A stretch of DNA of 64,000 nt, from NCBI GenBank assembly GCA_963772675.1, contig CAVYYF010000003.1, positions 177,664 through 241,663 of the forward strand. The letters run 5' to 3'. The first letter of the stretch is position 1, and each line of letters starts with the position of its first letter. The DNA comes from JAKAGZ01 sp963772675. GTDB lineage: Bacteria; Bacteroidota; Ignavibacteria; Ignavibacteriales; Ignavibacteriaceae. Below the pieces are notes generated by a model. The model was not told where the DNA came from. It worked only from the letters and a program-made list of their open reading frames with translations, and ran no database searches. Below are positions 8,196-16,993 of the stretch, one piece after another. The translations under genes and the position numbers were made by a program.

Positions 8196-10412
8196 TTATT
8201 TTATGTTGTCTAATATTCTATCAGCATTATAATAAAACCAATTAGCTTTTTCAAAATTTGCCTGAAGTATTTCATTAAAATTTTTATCAGAGTTATAATT
8301 CATTGATAATTTAGCAATTTTATTGGCATGAGAAAAGTCCAGGTTATCCATCATATACTTCGATAGCTTAAACATTGCATAGCTGCTTGTATAATCTTCC
8401 ACTCTGAATTCATTATTAAATCCAACAATAAACTTATTGTAATTTTGACCAAGGTTGCGGGAAAGTTCAACCAGCACAGGAATAGAACTGTAAACTATCT
8501 TGACAGAATTGATCTTCTTTAGAATTTCAAATTTTTGAATATCAGTACCTGCTACATATTGTTTAAGAAGTAAGGTATCTTTTGATAGTCGTAATCTCAA
8601 ATCAGAAATATTTGATAATAATCTGTTAGGTCTTTCAGCCGATAATTTTGTGTAAAGTGAATCTGCAAAGATAAAATTGGAATTTAAAACTTCCAGGTCC
8701 GCCAGCCTGAATTCAAGGTTGTAAAAGTACGCTGTATTAACGAATTGATTAATATGCGTCTTTATAATTTCTGCCGCTCCGGAAGTGTCATTCATTTCTA
8801 ATAATGTAGAAGATAATCCAATTAACGAAGAATAATTATTTGTTTTTTGTAGAATCTCTCTGAATATTTTTTCAGCATTCACATAATCTTTTTCTATGAA
8901 ATAATCTCTTCCTGTTTCTAATTTTTCCCCTACATATCTCGGGCATACTTTCTGGAAGATAGTCTGTCTACCGAAATAATAATTAGCCTTATTTATATTC
9001 TCATCTATCTGCAGTGAATCTATAAAATTATAGTAAGCGTGTGTAATGTTTTCTACAGGTTCATTATAAACTTTCTTAAAATTCAGATTTGAATATAATT
9101 CCTCAAATTTTTTAACACCATAACAGTCAATTAGAAATTTTGAAAACGAGCCTGCATATATATAAGAAAGAGATGATACGCTTCCGAAAAAATTCAATCC
9201 AGCAAAAAGATGTTCAATCTTAATCTTATAACCATTTTGATAAGCAAGCTTGGCCATATAATGAATAGTGTTGTCGCCATAAAAAGGGGCTGCAGCAACG
9301 GCTGCCCCCTCAATCATTGCCGGATTTAGTCCATCAGCGACTTTAAAAATACCGGCCCCGAAACTAGCCGTAAAAACATGTGCCAGTTCATGCCTTAAAG
9401 TTTGATCGTAACTATCAGCAGAAATGTAAATTTGTTTCAACCAGGGCTTTGCTACATCTGCATTCATTGAACCGAAATATTTCCCTTTCTGTTCATTTGA
9501 AACAAAAACATATGAAGTTATTTTACCCCTCGGGTGAATTCTAAAAAATTTTCTTAATTGCACAAAATCATATTCGTGTTCAAGTGCAATTTCCTTGGCC
9601 AGATTATTCGGTATATCCGCGGAAAAATATATACTGAAATGTGCTGTCTCAAAATTGACGTTTAATTCTTTTTGCAGGCTAGTATTTGTTGTAGAAAACC
9701 CAAATACAGGTGAGATATATAAAAACAGAGCAGCTATGACAATTGTATATATGGCAATAAATATTTTACGATAATTCTTCTTTATGCTTTTGAGAATTAA
9801 TAAAATAATGCTGCCGAAAAACACCAGGTTCAGAAGCCTGTACAAAATCAGTTTTGAGGTGACCTTGATACCCTCATCGTATATTGTTCCGGGGAAGAAC
9901 CCAAATACAGGGTTAAAGAAAAAGACTTGAGGATTATAATAGAATTCAAGGAGAGGAATTATCAAGATCAAAATAGTAATTACTATAAAGAGTAAAATCC
10001 TGAATTTTTTGAAAAGAGTAAAAACCAGAAGTCCGGTGCTGCCTCCCAATATTACAGACGGAACTGTAATAACCAGGTAAAATAAAAATCCGTCTTTTAG
10101 TGAACACATCATTGTGACTGAAGAATAGACGAGGGAAATTATAAGCGGAATTACTAAAAAAATGAAAAATGTAAATCCAATCTTCTTAATTCCGGCACTA
10201 CTTGCATTAAATAAACTCTGTTCTCTTGAGAAATACTTTATTGTATAAATTCCGGATACAAAGAATAAAAGCATAGAGTTCGCTAAAGAGAATTCAAACC
10301 CGAAAACATTTAACAAAGGCAGGAAAAGGGAAAAGATGTTAAAAGCCAAAATTACAATAAGATAGATCCGCAGGCTTCTAAAATTTTTTAATATAATTGT
10401 GAATGACTTCAC
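8196..10412 (-). CDS. Membrane-anchored gluzincin-type metallopeptidase-like protein, unknown role
   Basis: A 738-residue protein. The first ~235 residues hold about six hydrophobic membrane helices. The rest is probably extracytoplasmic and contains a zinc-peptidase motif HELAH at residues 341-345, with a candidate third ligand E368 in AMIEGAAVAA; this is the peptidase MA/gluzincin arrangement. Beyond about residue 500 there is a helical region that looks like TPR-type repeats (for example ARDYFIEKDYVNAEKIF-like segment near 505-520). I recognise no named family. It lies 2 bases from murA and 21 from the AI-2E gene, so an envelope function is likely but unproven. The fusion of a polytopic membrane part with such a peptidase domain is unusual. 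Confidence 0.75.
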   Translation of the reverse strand: MKSFTIILKNFRSLRIYLIVILAFNIFSLFLPLLNVFGFEFSLANSMLLFFVSGIYTIKYFSREQSLFNASSAGIKKIGFTFFIFLVIPLIISLVYSSVTMMCSLKDGFLFYLVITVPSVILGGSTGLLVFTLFKKFRILLFIVITILILIIPLLEFYYNPQVFFFNPVFGFFPGTIYDEGIKVTSKLILYRLLNLVFFGSIILLILKSIKKNYRKIFIAIYTIVIAALFLYISPVFGFSTTNTSLQKELNVNFETAHFSIYFSADIPNNLAKEIALEHEYDFVQLRKFFRIHPRGKITSYVFVSNEQKGKYFGSMNADVAKPWLKQIYISADSYDQTLRHELAHVFTASFGAGIFKVADGLNPAMIEGAAVAAAPFYGDNTIHYMAKLAYQNGYKIKIEHLFAGLNFFGSVSSLSYIYAGSFSKFLIDCYGVKKFEELYSNLNFKKVYNEPVENITHAYYNFIDSLQIDENINKANYYFGRQTIFQKVCPRYVGEKLETGRDYFIEKDYVNAEKIFREILQKTNNYSSLIGLSSTLLEMNDTSGAAEIIKTHINQFVNTAYFYNLEFRLADLEVLNSNFIFADSLYTKLSAERPNRLLSNISDLRLRLSKDTLLLKQYVAGTDIQKFEILKKINSVKIVYSSIPVLVELSRNLGQNYNKFIVGFNNEFRVEDYTSSYAMFKLSKYMMDNLDFSHANKIAKLSMNYNSDKNFNEILQANFEKANWFYYNADRILDNIK

Positions 10413-10414
10413 AA

Positions 10415-11680
10415 CTAAAATTCAGCTCCCGTCACCCTTTCAATATCTGCGCCCAGTGCACGCAGTTTTTCTTCAATTTTTTGATACCCTCTGTCAAGAT
10501 GATATACACGCAGCACCTCGGTAGTCCCCTCAGCTGCCAAGCCAGCAAGGACAAGACTAGCGCTGGCTCTAAGATCAGTTGACATCACCTTTGCTCCCCT
10601 TAATTTTTTCACACCTTTAATTATAGCTGTATTTTCTCTGACTGTAATGTCTGCTCCCAACCTGACAAGTTCCGGGACGTGTGAGAACCTGTCAATATAA
10701 ATTGTATCCCTAACCTTCGATATTCCATCAGACAATGACATATAGGCTATCCATTGAGCCTGCATATCTGTAGGGTAGCCGGGAAAAATAGATGTAACAA
10801 TATCAGTTGAATTTATGGAATTTTTGCTTGATATTAATTCAATTATATTATTGTCTCTTACTACCTTACAGCCGCTGTCCTCAAGCTTTAAAAGAACAGT
10901 CTCAAAATATTCAGGTAAAATGCCGCTTATCTTTATTTTCCCACCAGTTAAGGCCACTGCTATAAGAATAGTTCCTGCTTCTATCCGGTCAGGGATTGTT
11001 TCAATTTCACTATGAAATAATTGATCTACTCCCTCAATAGTTAAATCCGAAGTGCCAACACCGTCAATTTTTGCTCCCATTTTTAAAAGATAATTAGCAA
11101 GGTTAGTTATTTCAGGTTCCTTCGCTGCGTTTGTAATTACTGTAGTTCCTTCTGCAAGTGTGGCAGCCATTAATAAATTCCCAGTTGCTCCCACGGATGA
11201 TACATCAAAATTTATTTTAGTACCTTTTAATTTCTTTGTTTTAGCTATAATATATCCTTCTGAAAGTTCAACTTCAGCGCCCATTTTTTTTAAACCTTCA
11301 AGGTGCAAATTTATCGGCCTCGGCCCCCAGGCACAGCCTCCTGGCAAAGATACCTTAGCTTTTCCATATCTAGCTAAAAGTGGACCCAGTACATAAACAG
11401 AAGCACGCATTTTCTTTACGTGTTCGTAGGGAGCTTCCTGACTGGTTATATTGGTTGTGTCAAGTTCAAGAATATGGTCCCCAAATACGGATTTAACACC
11501 CAGATGATTTAACAGCTTAAGCATTGTATAGACATCGTTTAGTTCAGGTGTATTGTACAAAACTGATTTCCCGGAAGCCAGTAATGTGGCAGGCATCAAC
11601 ACCAAAGAAGCATTTTTAGCGCCATTAATTTTAACGCCGCCGTTTAACTCTTTGCCCCCGTGAATTACAAATTTATCCAA
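10415..11680 (-). CDS. murA: UDP-N-acetylglucosamine 1-carboxyvinyltransferase MurA
   Basis: A 421-residue enzyme that transfers enolpyruvate from PEP to UDP-GlcNAc, the first committed step of peptidoglycan synthesis in the cytoplasm. Diagnostic features are GAKNASL (residues 20-26), the catalytic loop GGCAWGPRPINLH with Cys116 (so probably fosfomycin-sensitive, as Cys rather than Asp), and the two EPT repeats in a length typical for MurA. It is 80 bases downstream of the kinase gene and 2 bases upstream of the metallopeptidase gene. The neighbouring Ser/Thr kinase and PP2C suggest, but do not prove, regulation of wall synthesis by phosphorylation. Confidence 0.97.
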   Translation of the reverse strand: MDKFVIHGGKELNGGVKINGAKNASLVLMPATLLASGKSVLYNTPELNDVYTMLKLLNHLGVKSVFGDHILELDTTNITSQEAPYEHVKKMRASVYVLGPLLARYGKAKVSLPGGCAWGPRPINLHLEGLKKMGAEVELSEGYIIAKTKKLKGTKINFDVSSVGATGNLLMAATLAEGTTVITNAAKEPEITNLANYLLKMGAKIDGVGTSDLTIEGVDQLFHSEIETIPDRIEAGTILIAVALTGGKIKISGILPEYFETVLLKLEDSGCKVVRDNNIIELISSKNSINSTDIVTSIFPGYPTDMQAQWIAYMSLSDGISKVRDTIYIDRFSHVPELVRLGADITVRENTAIIKGVKKLRGAKVMSTDLRASASLVLAGLAAEGTTEVLRVYHLDRGYQKIEEKLRALGADIERVTGAEF

Positions 11681-11760
11681 GATTTTTCTTTTACTAATTG
11701 ATAAACTAAACTTTAATTATTAAGCTAAATTAAAGATACATTGAGGCAAAAACAATTTAG

Positions 11761-13689
11761 TTAATGCTGGCTCAGAAGAATTGTCCCCCCATATCCAACG
11801 GCAACAACTTTCTTTGAAGGTAAAACTGAAAGCTGAGTCAATGCTCCAAATTTTCCGCTGAGGTTTGATTTCCAACTTTTCCCTCCATTAACAGTAGCTA
11901 AAATATCACCCTTGCTGCCTAGTATAAATCCATTATTTCTGGTGACAAATGAAACTGCATATAGTCCCGATATTGTACCGGATGATATTTCACTCCAATC
12001 AGAGCCTCCGTTATCAGTTCTAAAAATTTCGCCACCACCACCTACAATAACGCCCAGATTGCTATTAACAAAACATATACCACGAAAGTAAGAATCACTG
12101 AGTTGATCCATCCTATTCCAGGTAAGTCCCTGATCAGTAGTCTTGAGCAGTTCGCCATTCCAACCCACCGCAAAGCCGACTTTGTCGGTTGAAAAATCCA
12201 AGTTATAGAGTAAATCCCTTGACGGAGATAGAACTCTTTTCCAACTGGCTCCAGAATCTGTAGTCTTCAAAATTGTTCCGCTTCCGCCAACCATAAATCC
12301 AATATTTGTATTTGGCAATATCTTAATCCCGAACAGGGATTCGTCAACACCCGTTTTAACATGCTGCCAATTTTTACCACTGTCATATGTGATAAGTATC
12401 GTCCCCTTTCCACCTGCAATAATTCCAGTAGACGCATTAAAAAATTTAACGTCAAAGTAGGTTGTTGAAGTATCGCTAAAAGGAATCGCAGACCACTTTT
12501 GCCCTCCATCTGTGGTTCTTATTAGGGCTGCGTTAGTTCCACAAGCAAAACCAAGTGAGTCATTTATAAAAGTTACTCCATTCAGATCGGTTCGAACCGG
12601 ACAAGTTGCCAATCTCCAGCCTGATCTATCTAAGTATGATGGATTAGAACTATATGAATTTGTCCCATCATCAAGCAATTTAGAATCCTTATTACCACCG
12701 GGCGCAAGGAGTTCTGAAACCTGTTGATAAACAAAATAGCCCAATGTACCAAGAGCAGCTAAAGCAAATACCGAGATTGTAAAAATCTTTAACCTTCTGA
12801 GAAATCTCTTAGGTTTAATTTTGGATTTTATTTGCCCGGTAATTCTTTTCGTACGCCTTGGTTTTTTATTAGGTTTTAATGAGATGGAATCAAGATCAAC
12901 GATAAATTCTTCACAGGTATGAAACCTTCGCATTGTAGATTTACTTAAAGCCTTGGATAAAACTACATCGACAGAAGCTGGTATATTATCAAGCTGGCTG
13001 GAGAGTTTTAATGGATTCTTTTTTAAATGAGCTTCCATTATATGAAAATCTGTCGGAGCCTCAAATGGGGTTTTCCCGCAAAGCATTTCATAAAAAGTTA
13101 TACCTAAAGAATATATATCACTTTGTATAGTTGGTTCCTGCGCTTTAATTTGTTCAGGGCTCATATAAAGAACTGTACCTAGCTTCGTTCCTGTTTTAGT
13201 TATTCCTTTGACCTCATTCAATGATTTTGAAATTCCAAAATCCATTATCTTTGGAACACCGCTGTGGTTTATAATGATGTTTGAAGGTTTAAGATCCCTG
13301 TGAATAAACCCCTTTGAGTGCGCATAACCTATACCTGATAAAACTTGCTTCAAGATATCTATTGCTTCTAATACTTCCAGTTTCCCTTTACGTTCAATCA
13401 TTTGTTCGAGGGTTATACCAGGGACATATTCCATAACAATACCAAGTAAACCCTTATCTTCAGCAAATCCATATACGGGAACTATATTAGGGTGATTTAA
13501 TTTTGCCTGGTTTCTGGCTTCTCTTTTAAAGCGTTCAATAAAGCGTGGGTTTTTAACGGCTTGCTCACTTAGAATTTTCAGTGCTACAAATCTTTCAAGC
13601 TTTAAATCAAAACTCTTATAAACTACACCCATCCCCCCTTCACCGAGTATACTTACAATTTTATAGTTTTCAATTACTTCACCAACCAT
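11761..13689 (-). CDS. Transmembrane Ser/Thr protein kinase with extracytoplasmic YCF48-like beta-propeller
   Basis: A 642-residue receptor-like kinase. The Hanks-type kinase domain fills residues 9-270: glycine loop GEGGMGVVYK (16-25), ATP-binding Lys38, catalytic HRDLKPSN with Asp132, DFG at 150-152, and the SPE of the activation segment (MSPEQ). A basic juxtamembrane stretch (272-301) precedes one helix at about 302-321. The remainder is a repeated pattern of about 43 residues with TTDGGxxW-type motifs (TTDGGQKW, TTDSGASW, TTDQGLTW, TVNGGKSW), which is typical of YCF48/BNR-like seven-bladed propellers. The C-terminus should lie outside the membrane and could sense a ligand. The gene starts 6 bases after its partner phosphatase. 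PASTA repeats, usual in wall-sensing kinases, are absent. Confidence 0.93.
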   Translation of the reverse strand: MVGEVIENYKIVSILGEGGMGVVYKSFDLKLERFVALKILSEQAVKNPRFIERFKREARNQAKLNHPNIVPVYGFAEDKGLLGIVMEYVPGITLEQMIERKGKLEVLEAIDILKQVLSGIGYAHSKGFIHRDLKPSNIIINHSGVPKIMDFGISKSLNEVKGITKTGTKLGTVLYMSPEQIKAQEPTIQSDIYSLGITFYEMLCGKTPFEAPTDFHIMEAHLKKNPLKLSSQLDNIPASVDVVLSKALSKSTMRRFHTCEEFIVDLDSISLKPNKKPRRTKRITGQIKSKIKPKRFLRRLKIFTISVFALAALGTLGYFVYQQVSELLAPGGNKDSKLLDDGTNSYSSNPSYLDRSGWRLATCPVRTDLNGVTFINDSLGFACGTNAALIRTTDGGQKWSAIPFSDTSTTYFDVKFFNASTGIIAGGKGTILITYDSGKNWQHVKTGVDESLFGIKILPNTNIGFMVGGSGTILKTTDSGASWKRVLSPSRDLLYNLDFSTDKVGFAVGWNGELLKTTDQGLTWNRMDQLSDSYFRGICFVNSNLGVIVGGGGEIFRTDNGGSDWSEISSGTISGLYAVSFVTRNNGFILGSKGDILATVNGGKSWKSNLSGKFGALTQLSVLPSKKVVAVGYGGTILLSQH

Positions 13690-13695
13690 AAAGTC

Positions 13696-14421
13696 CTACC
13701 CCCCGGTAATGATAACAAAGGTAAAGTTATCAGGTGCTCCCCTTTTTTCAACAAGATTAGCAATTACTTCAGAGATGTAATGGACATTATCATTCACTAA
13801 TATTTTTTCAAGCTCATCATTTTGTAAAACAGTAGTAACACCATCGGTACAAATAAAAAATTTTCCAAAATCGGTTGTACTTATCTTTAACTTGCTCAGA
13901 TCAATTTCAATATTTTCACTATCGCCAAGTGCTCTCATAATTATATTTTTGTTCGGATGGTTCTCAGCTTCTTTTAGCGTTAAGTAACCTTCATCTATAA
14001 GTTTCTGAATTAAGGAATGATCTTTTGATAGTTGTTTCAATTTATTGTCTTTTAAATAATAAATTCTGGAATCACCCACATGTCCCCAATATGCTGTATC
14101 ATCCTTAAGGAATAAAGTTTCCACTGTTGTGGCCATTCCTTTTCTGTCAAAATCTTTACTGGATTCTTCCATAACTATTTTATTTGCTTCTAAAATGGAA
14201 AGTTTAATCCTTTCAAGAAATTCAATATTTTTTAGATTCTGGAATGTTTTGGCAATCGTTTCTACAGCTAACTTTGAAGCAACGTCCCCCGCTTTATTTC
14301 CGCCAAGTCCATCACAAACTACAACGAGAAGTCCCTTCTCGACTTCGTAAACGCCAAATGAGTCTTCATTATCGGATCTTTTAAGACCAACATCTGTAAG
14401 TGTAACATATCTGAACTTCAT
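13696..14421 (-). CDS. PP2C-family protein Ser/Thr phosphatase
   Basis: A 241-residue PPM/PP2C phosphatase (Stp/PrpC type). The metal-binding motifs are present: RSDNEDSFG near the N-terminus, VVCDGLGGNKAGDVAS, WGHVGDSRIYY, LSKDHSL, ICTDGVT in place of the more common CSDGLT, and a terminal DNFTFVII. Length and order match bacterial PrpC-like enzymes. It is the first gene of a transcription unit with the kinase at 11761-13689 and probably reverses that kinase's phosphorylations. The spacing between the two genes is 6 bases. The region upstream (14422-14765) is shared with the divergent tRNA-Leu gene. Confidence 0.94.
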   Translation of the reverse strand: MKFRYVTLTDVGLKRSDNEDSFGVYEVEKGLLVVVCDGLGGNKAGDVASKLAVETIAKTFQNLKNIEFLERIKLSILEANKIVMEESSKDFDRKGMATTVETLFLKDDTAYWGHVGDSRIYYLKDNKLKQLSKDHSLIQKLIDEGYLTLKEAENHPNKNIIMRALGDSENIEIDLSKLKISTTDFGKFFICTDGVTTVLQNDELEKILVNDNVHYISEVIANLVEKRGAPDNFTFVIITGG

Positions 14422-14765
14422 TAATCACCAAAAGGTTATTTTAAGGCAAAAAATTCATCTGATAAGAATTCAAAATACGTAAATATAAGTTAAAAATCCT
14501 AATATGTAATTATTATCTAATTCAGTTGAAGGTTTCCTGACAATCCCTTTTATTTTAATACATTAGAGTCTTACCAAGGACCTTTATAATTTGCTAAACT
14601 CTGCCTTTAACTGTATATTTCAAATTGAAAATTTTGAAAATGAATAAATCTTTTCAGATAAATTCCCTGAAGAAATCTATTATAAGTATATGTAATATTA
14701 TTTTCTTTAGGAAACCTTCAAAATGCTAATATTCTAAAATTATTAAATAAATTAAATTTTTATTT
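14422..14765. promoter_or_regulatory. Divergent intergenic region between the phosphatase gene and tRNA-Leu
   Basis: This 344-base AT-rich gap must hold the promoter of the phosphatase/kinase unit on the minus strand and that of tRNA-Leu and the following genes on the plus strand. I see no coding potential. Its one clear structure is a 13-base perfect inverted repeat (listed separately). No promoter boxes are called because the sigma-factor consensus of this lineage is not certain. Confidence 0.4.
14526..14721. repeat. 196-base segment bounded by 13-base inverted repeats
   Basis: TTGAAGGTTTCCT at 14526-14538 is the exact reverse complement of AGGAAACCTTCAA at 14709-14721. The interior is AT-rich, without an ORF, and holds shorter A/T-rich inverted stretches. 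The arrangement could be the ends of a small non-autonomous element (MITE-like), a long-range RNA stem, or a pair of binding sites for a regulator. I see no target-site duplication directly outside the ends. Chance cannot be excluded. Confidence 0.35.
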
Positions 14766-14847
14766 GCGAGAATGGCGGAATTGGCAGACGCGCTAGACTT
14801 AGGATCTAGTACCGCAAGGTGTCGGGGTTCGAGTCCCCGTTCTCGCA
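14766..14847 (+). tRNA. tRNA-Leu (anticodon UAG)
   Basis: The acceptor stem GCGAGAA (14766-14772) pairs with TTCTCGC (14840-14846) and A14847 is the discriminator. The anticodon stem CTAGA/TCTAG encloses the loop CTTAGGA with anticodon TAG at 14800-14802, which reads CUA and other CUN leucine codons. The TTCGAGT T-loop and a long variable arm (ACCGCAAGGTGT region) fit a class II tRNA. CCA is not encoded (CAC follows), so it must be added after transcription. It lies just upstream of the trigger-factor gene on the same strand. Confidence 0.97.
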
Positions 14848-14870
14848 CACTAAAGTAGTAACTGATTAAA

Positions 14871-14875
14871 AGAGG
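14871..14875 (+). promoter_or_regulatory. Ribosome-binding site that supports the TTG start of trigger factor
   Basis: AGAGG lies 5 bases before TTG at 14881, and no in-frame ATG is available near the conserved N-terminus. This supports the uncommon TTG start. Confidence 0.6.
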
Positions 14876-14880
14876 TTAAA

Positions 14881-16200
14881 TTGGACGTAAAAATTAATGA
14901 CATAAGCGCATCTGAAAGAGAACTTGAAGTTTCTTTCAAATATGATGAAATAAAATCAGATATTGAAACCGAAGTCCAAAAACAAACTAAGAAAATACAA
15001 CTCCCCGGTTTCAGAAAAGGTAAGGCTCCAATCAGTGTCTTGAAAAAAATGTATGGAGATGCTCTGGAATATGAGGCTTCCGAAAAAATTGCCAATAACC
15101 GCTTTTGGGAAATCTCAAAAGAGAAAGCGTTAAAACCGATCGGACAGCCGTTTTTGAAAGACATAAAATTTAACCCAGGCACAGATTTATATTTTAAAGT
15201 ATTGTACGAAACTTACCCGGTTCTGGAAGTGAAAGATTATAAAGATCAGGAAATAGAAATACCCGATTTCCAGGTTAAGGATGAAGATGTTAATAAAGAA
15301 ATTGAATATATCTCCAGGGCAAACAGTACAAAAGAAAAAGCTGACATTGTTGGAGACGATCCGAATTATTTGCTCGATCTTGAAATAAAGCGAATTGATG
15401 ATAAAGGTGAGCTTTACAAAGACTCAAAACCTGAAAAAATACAAGTTGATCTTTCAAATGAAAAAGTGCAACCTGAGATAATCGAAAATGCAAAGGGTAA
15501 AAAGAAAGGCGAATCTTTCAATTTCTCATTTAAAGATGAAAGGACTATTAAAAACAGCGAAGGCAAGGAAGAAAAGATAGAAGAAGCGTACAACTATAAA
15601 GCAGAAATAAACGAAATAGAAAAGATTGTTCTTCCTGATTTGACTGAAGAATTAATTAAGAAAGTTACAAAGGACAAAGTATCAACTGAAGAAGAATTGC
15701 GTGCTGACATCAAAAAAGATATTCAGGGATTTTATGATCAGAGAATGGAAGAAGTTTTGAACAACAAGCTGGTCTCAATGATAATTAAAAATAATGACTT
15801 TGAACCGCCAAAAACTCTTGTTTACAATATTCTGAGTGAACTGGTTAAGCACGAAGAAGAGCATGCAAAAAAAGAGAAATATAAAGATTTTAACAAAGAA
15901 GAAACATCTAAAAGACTGTTACCGAATGCCGAAAATGAAGTAAAATGGTTCCTCTTAAAATCGGAGATTCAAAAAAAGGAAAACATAAATATCACTGATG
16001 ATGACCTGAAGGAATTAGCTGAAAAAGATGCAGAAAAAACCGGCATTGATATTGAGAAGCTAATGAACTATTATAAATCATCAAACTATAATGAAAAATT
16101 GATCGACAAAAAGCTTTTTGATTTCTTAAAAGAAAATAATAAAATTAAAAATGTTGATCCTGAAAAATATTCAAAAACAGAATCAAAGGAGTCTAAATGA
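14881..16200 (+). CDS. tig: Trigger factor (ribosome-associated chaperone)
   Basis: A 439-residue cytosolic chaperone that binds nascent chains at the ribosome exit tunnel. The ribosome-binding signature GFRKGKAP is at residues 43-50. The middle region that is a FKBP-like isomerase in E. coli is divergent (about 150-250), as in many Bacteroidota homologues, and the C-terminal part is a highly charged helical cradle. The start codon is TTG with AGAGG 5 bases upstream; the protein then begins MDVKINDISAS, which aligns with the normal family N-terminus. The stop overlaps the start of clpP (ATGA), so the two are translationally coupled, the common tig-clpP arrangement. A clpX gene does not follow. 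Confidence 0.94.
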   Translation: MDVKINDISASERELEVSFKYDEIKSDIETEVQKQTKKIQLPGFRKGKAPISVLKKMYGDALEYEASEKIANNRFWEISKEKALKPIGQPFLKDIKFNPGTDLYFKVLYETYPVLEVKDYKDQEIEIPDFQVKDEDVNKEIEYISRANSTKEKADIVGDDPNYLLDLEIKRIDDKGELYKDSKPEKIQVDLSNEKVQPEIIENAKGKKKGESFNFSFKDERTIKNSEGKEEKIEEAYNYKAEINEIEKIVLPDLTEELIKKVTKDKVSTEEELRADIKKDIQGFYDQRMEEVLNNKLVSMIIKNNDFEPPKTLVYNILSELVKHEEEHAKKEKYKDFNKEETSKRLLPNAENEVKWFLLKSEIQKKENINITDDDLKELAEKDAEKTGIDIEKLMNYYKSSNYNEKLIDKKLFDFLKENNKIKNVDPEKYSKTESKESK

Positions 16201-16826
16201 GTACAAATAGCGAATATCAAGCCCAGCTTGTACCGTATGTAATCGAACAAACGGGACGCGGGGAAAGAGGAATGGATATATTCTCGCGTCTATTGAGGGA
16301 GAGAATTATTTTTGTTGGAACAGCAATTGACGATCATATTGCAAGTTTAATAATAGCTCAGTTGATCTTTCTTGAAGCTGAGGACTCGGATAAAGATATT
16401 AACTTATATGTCAATTCTCCCGGTGGCAGCGTTACTGCGGGTCTGGCAATTTATGATACGATGAAATACATAAAACCCGATGTTTCAACTATATGTGTTG
16501 GTATGGCTGCAAGTATGGGAGCTATTCTTCTTGCAGGAGGTGCAGCTGGAAAGCGTTCTGCTCTTCCCAATGCAAAAATAATGATACATCAACCCTGGGT
16601 TGGAGGCTTGCAGGGACAGACTACTGATATCGAAATCCATGCAAAGGAAATGATTAAAACAAGAGAGACACTATATAAAATACTTGTTGAACATACTGGC
16701 AAGAGCATGGACCAAATTACAAAAGACTGTGACAGAGATTATTTTCTGACTCCCGACGAAGCGAAAGAATATAAGTTAATAGATAATATTCTCGCAAAGC
16801 GGGTATCTCTCGACAAGAAAAAATAA
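16197..16826 (+). CDS. clpP: ATP-dependent Clp protease proteolytic subunit ClpP
   Basis: A 209-residue serine peptidase that forms the tetradecameric chamber of Clp proteases. The catalytic triad is complete: Ser106 in GMAASMGA, His131 in MIHQPWVGG, Asp181 in DRDYFLT. The oxyanion-loop motif YVNSPGGSV (71-79) is also present. Length matches the family, with a short N-terminal segment before the DIFSRLLRERIIF box. It overlaps tig by four bases and is followed by a clear intrinsic terminator at 16834-16861. ClpX or ClpA must be encoded elsewhere, because the next genes are a VWA protein and a MoxR-like ATPase. Confidence 0.98.
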   Translation: MSTNSEYQAQLVPYVIEQTGRGERGMDIFSRLLRERIIFVGTAIDDHIASLIIAQLIFLEAEDSDKDINLYVNSPGGSVTAGLAIYDTMKYIKPDVSTICVGMAASMGAILLAGGAAGKRSALPNAKIMIHQPWVGGLQGQTTDIEIHAKEMIKTRETLYKILVEHTGKSMDQITKDCDRDYFLTPDEAKEYKLIDNILAKRVSLDKKK

Positions 16827-16833
16827 TTCCAAT

Positions 16834-16865
16834 AAAAGGGATCATTATTTGATCCCTTTTTAATT
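16834..16865 (+). terminator. Intrinsic terminator after clpP
   Basis: An 11-base-pair perfect stem, AAAAGGGATCA (16834-16844) with TGATCCCTTTT (16850-16860), and a 5-base loop TTATT, followed by more T-rich sequence. It starts 8 bases after the clpP stop and should end the tRNA-Leu/tig/clpP transcription unit. Confidence 0.85.
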
Positions 16866-16993
16866 TTATTTTATACTATATTATCCGCCAGTTAGCCTTT
16901 TTTACAAGCCAGGTATTATTTTAATTATAATTTTGTACTTGAAATACTCAACTTTTATAATATTTTTAAGTTACATATCACTTTAAATAAATT

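Noticed and set aside
12267..12509. Minus-strand 80-codon ORF within the kinase gene
   Set aside because: It lies in another frame of the repetitive propeller region and has no family-like features.
11881..12560. Direct repeats suggestive of a CRISPR-like array
   Set aside because: The periodic signals are codon-level traces of the repeated propeller blades in the kinase protein.
14850..15182. Minus-strand ORF opposite trigger factor
   Set aside because: It is the antisense shadow of a well-supported gene, with no ribosome-binding site or recognisable protein.
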